Assembly (NCBI RefSeq): GCF_004104375.1 | Contig: NZ_QOVM01000002.1 | Coordinates: 682,001-746,000 of the forward strand | DNA: 64,000 nt | Reading direction: 5' to 3' | Source: Leeuwenhoekiella aequorea | GTDB lineage: Bacteria > Bacteroidota > Bacteroidia > Flavobacteriales > Flavobacteriaceae | Part shown: positions 62,773-64,000 of the stretch, in pieces | Numbering within the stretch: the stretch's first letter is position 1 | Layout: each line of letters opens with the position of its first letter | Made by a program: the position numbers and the translations under genes | Notes under the pieces: generated by a model | What the model saw: the letters and a program-made list of their open reading frames with translations, nothing else | The model's database searches: none | Told to the model about the DNA's origin: nothing

Positions 62773-64000
62773 GTGAAAATACTGGACCGTTACATACTTA
62801 CGACTTTCGTTAAAAATTTTCTGAGTACATTCATCATTTTGATGTTCATATTTGTACTTCAGACGGTATGGCTATATATAAAAGAACTTGCTGGTAAAGA
62901 TCTTGATTTCTTTATTATCATCAAGTTCCTTATGTATTTCTCTCCGCGCTTGGTCACGCTGGTATTACCGCTTACAGTATTACTTACCAGCATTATGACC
63001 TTTGGTAATTTTGCTGAAAATTATGAGTTCGCTGCAATGAAATCAACAGGAATTTCATTGCAACGAGCCATGAGAAGTCTTACAATCTTTATTATAGGGC
63101 TTGCTGCTACTTCATTTATGTTTGCTAATTATGTTATTCCTGCTGCAGAATTTGAATCACTTAATTTGAGAAGAAATATTGCTCAGGTAAAGCCCGCAAT
63201 GGCAATTACAAAAGGACAGTATACAGATATTGCAGACGGCTATGTAATTAAGGTGGCCGATAAACAAGGTGAAAATGGGCAATTTTTAAAAGATGTAATT
63301 ATCTATGAAAAAAATCCCACTCGTATAGGAAACTACACGGTAATTAAAGCACGAGAAGGAGAACTCATTAGTGCCGAAGGTGATAATATTTTATCACTTA
63401 AACTTATTGACGGTAATTACTACGACGAGATCGAGCAGAGAAACTACAACAAACAAAAGCGCGAGCCATTTGTAAAAAGTTATTTTGAAACGTATACCAT
63501 TAATATAGATTTGTCTGAACTAGACAATGTAGATATGGATGAAAAAAGTATTGACAATGCGTATACAATGCTTACCGTTGCCCAGCTTAGTGACACCTTA
63601 GTTGATATTTCAAAAAATTATAATTCTCATTTAGAAGGTTTAGGAAAAGGAGCTTTACGGGAGTTGTATTTACAGAATTTAGATTCTACCTATCTCGCAA
63701 ATGTCCCTGTAGATACTTCCCGAGTACTCAACGAGAATTTGCTAGAAAATTTTGAAGATTCAGAAAAGATGCAATTACTGGATCGTACTATTGCCAAAAT
63801 TAAAAATGAGATAAATGACATTAAAAATGACAAGACCACAAATAGTCAAAAAGTAAAAGTTCTCAGTAAATATGAGATTGCATTACACGAGAAATTTGTT
63901 CTTGCCTTTGGATGTATTATACTCTTTTTTGTAGGAGCACCTTTGGGAGCTATCATCCGTAAGGGAGGATTAGGGTTACCTATTGTGGTAGGTGTTGTTT
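62773..64000 (+). CDS. LptF/LptG family permease, cut by window edge
   Basis: The frame starts with GTG at 62773, five bases after the lolA stop, and runs off the right edge (about 409 codons). It shows the YjgP/YjgQ layout: N-terminal membrane helices (VKILDRYILTTFVKNF, then LVLPLTVLLTSIM and a second pair), the coupling segment NYEFAAMKSTGISL, a periplasmic beta-jellyroll (about 130-240), a charged helical insert, and a late helix (FGCIILFFVGAPLGAIIRKGG). It belongs to the LPS export complex LptBFGC. F or G cannot be told. C-terminus missing. Confidence 0.92.
   Translation, partial: MKILDRYILTTFVKNFLSTFIILMFIFVLQTVWLYIKELAGKDLDFFIIIKFLMYFSPRLVTLVLPLTVLLTSIMTFGNFAENYEFAAMKSTGISLQRAMRSLTIFIIGLAATSFMFANYVIPAAEFESLNLRRNIAQVKPAMAITKGQYTDIADGYVIKVADKQGENGQFLKDVIIYEKNPTRIGNYTVIKAREGELISAEGDNILSLKLIDGNYYDEIEQRNYNKQKREPFVKSYFETYTINIDLSELDNVDMDEKSIDNAYTMLTVAQLSDTLVDISKNYNSHLEGLGKGALRELYLQNLDSTYLANVPVDTSRVLNENLLENFEDSEKMQLLDRTIAKIKNEINDIKNDKTTNSQKVKVLSKYEIALHEKFVLAFGCIILFFVGAPLGAIIRKGGLGLPIVVGVV

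Noticed and set aside
1-64000. tRNA, rRNA and insertion sequences
   Set aside because: No cloverleaf, rRNA-like stretch, transposase or terminal inverted repeat was seen on either strand; a tRNA scan would be decisive.

Overview
The window is a stretch of AT-rich, gene-dense chromosome from a member of the Bacteroidota, most likely a marine-type Flavobacteriaceae. The signs are the lineage-typical families (DUF4159, DUF6952, HYC_CC_PP, LolA-like, OMP beta-barrels), lipoproteins with short Bacteroidota signal peptides, almost no Shine-Dalgarno sequences, and repeated TAnnTTTG boxes, the Bacteroidota -7 promoter element. I see no rRNA, tRNA, CRISPR array, prophage or insertion sequence. Two genes run off the ends: a GH31 glucosidase on the left and an LptF/LptG permease on the right.

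Layout. (1) 1-7760, minus: GlgE, maltokinase, GlgB and a GH31 alpha-glucosidase, the maltose-1-phosphate route to alpha-glucan, without trehalose synthase inside the cluster. (2) 7943-11556, plus: two MsrB methionine sulfoxide reductases of different catalytic type, a lipoprotein, a family-4-like uracil-DNA glycosylase and a dihydrolipoyl dehydrogenase. (3) 11662-23281: housekeeping genes (PP-loop ATPase, AroQ, two paralogous OMPs, XerD-type recombinase, SucC, a LON-domain protein, LysA, DUF4159 protein, SpoU methyltransferase, AI-2E transporter, THUMP-like methyltransferase). (4) 23278-30645, minus: a tight five-gene red-light signalling operon: CheB-CheR-PAS-histidine kinase, bacteriophytochrome, two receiver proteins and heme oxygenase, which makes the biliverdin chromophore. 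(5) 30910-31992: a FabH-like ketosynthase. (6) 32209-42743, minus: a six-gene copper efflux operon (HYC_CC_PP protein, CusA, TolC/CusC, DUF3347 lipoprotein, CopA, CusB) carrying many Cys/His/Met metal-binding modules and no visible local regulator. (7) 42829-51275, minus: two MDR-family oxidoreductases flanking a multi-PAS hybrid kinase, Hpt protein and receiver, plus a ModF-like ABC protein with a degenerate first cassette. (8) 51413-55254, minus: a second dihydrolipoyl dehydrogenase and a large secreted protein with YadA-head-like repeats and a PA14 domain. (9) 55550-64000, plus: NhaC antiporter, a peroxide-defence group (Prx, Trx-like, DUF6952, Tpx), DgkA, FtsK, LolA-like and LptF/G.

The two most system-like regions are the phytochrome operon (chromophore synthesis, photosensor kinase, receivers and a CheB/CheR kinase with no DNA-binding output) and the nearby kinase-receiver-receiver/Hpt/receiver phosphorelay, whose Hpt protein carries a degenerate receiver. 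Both lack an obvious output domain. All functional calls rest on motif reading only; no search was run.
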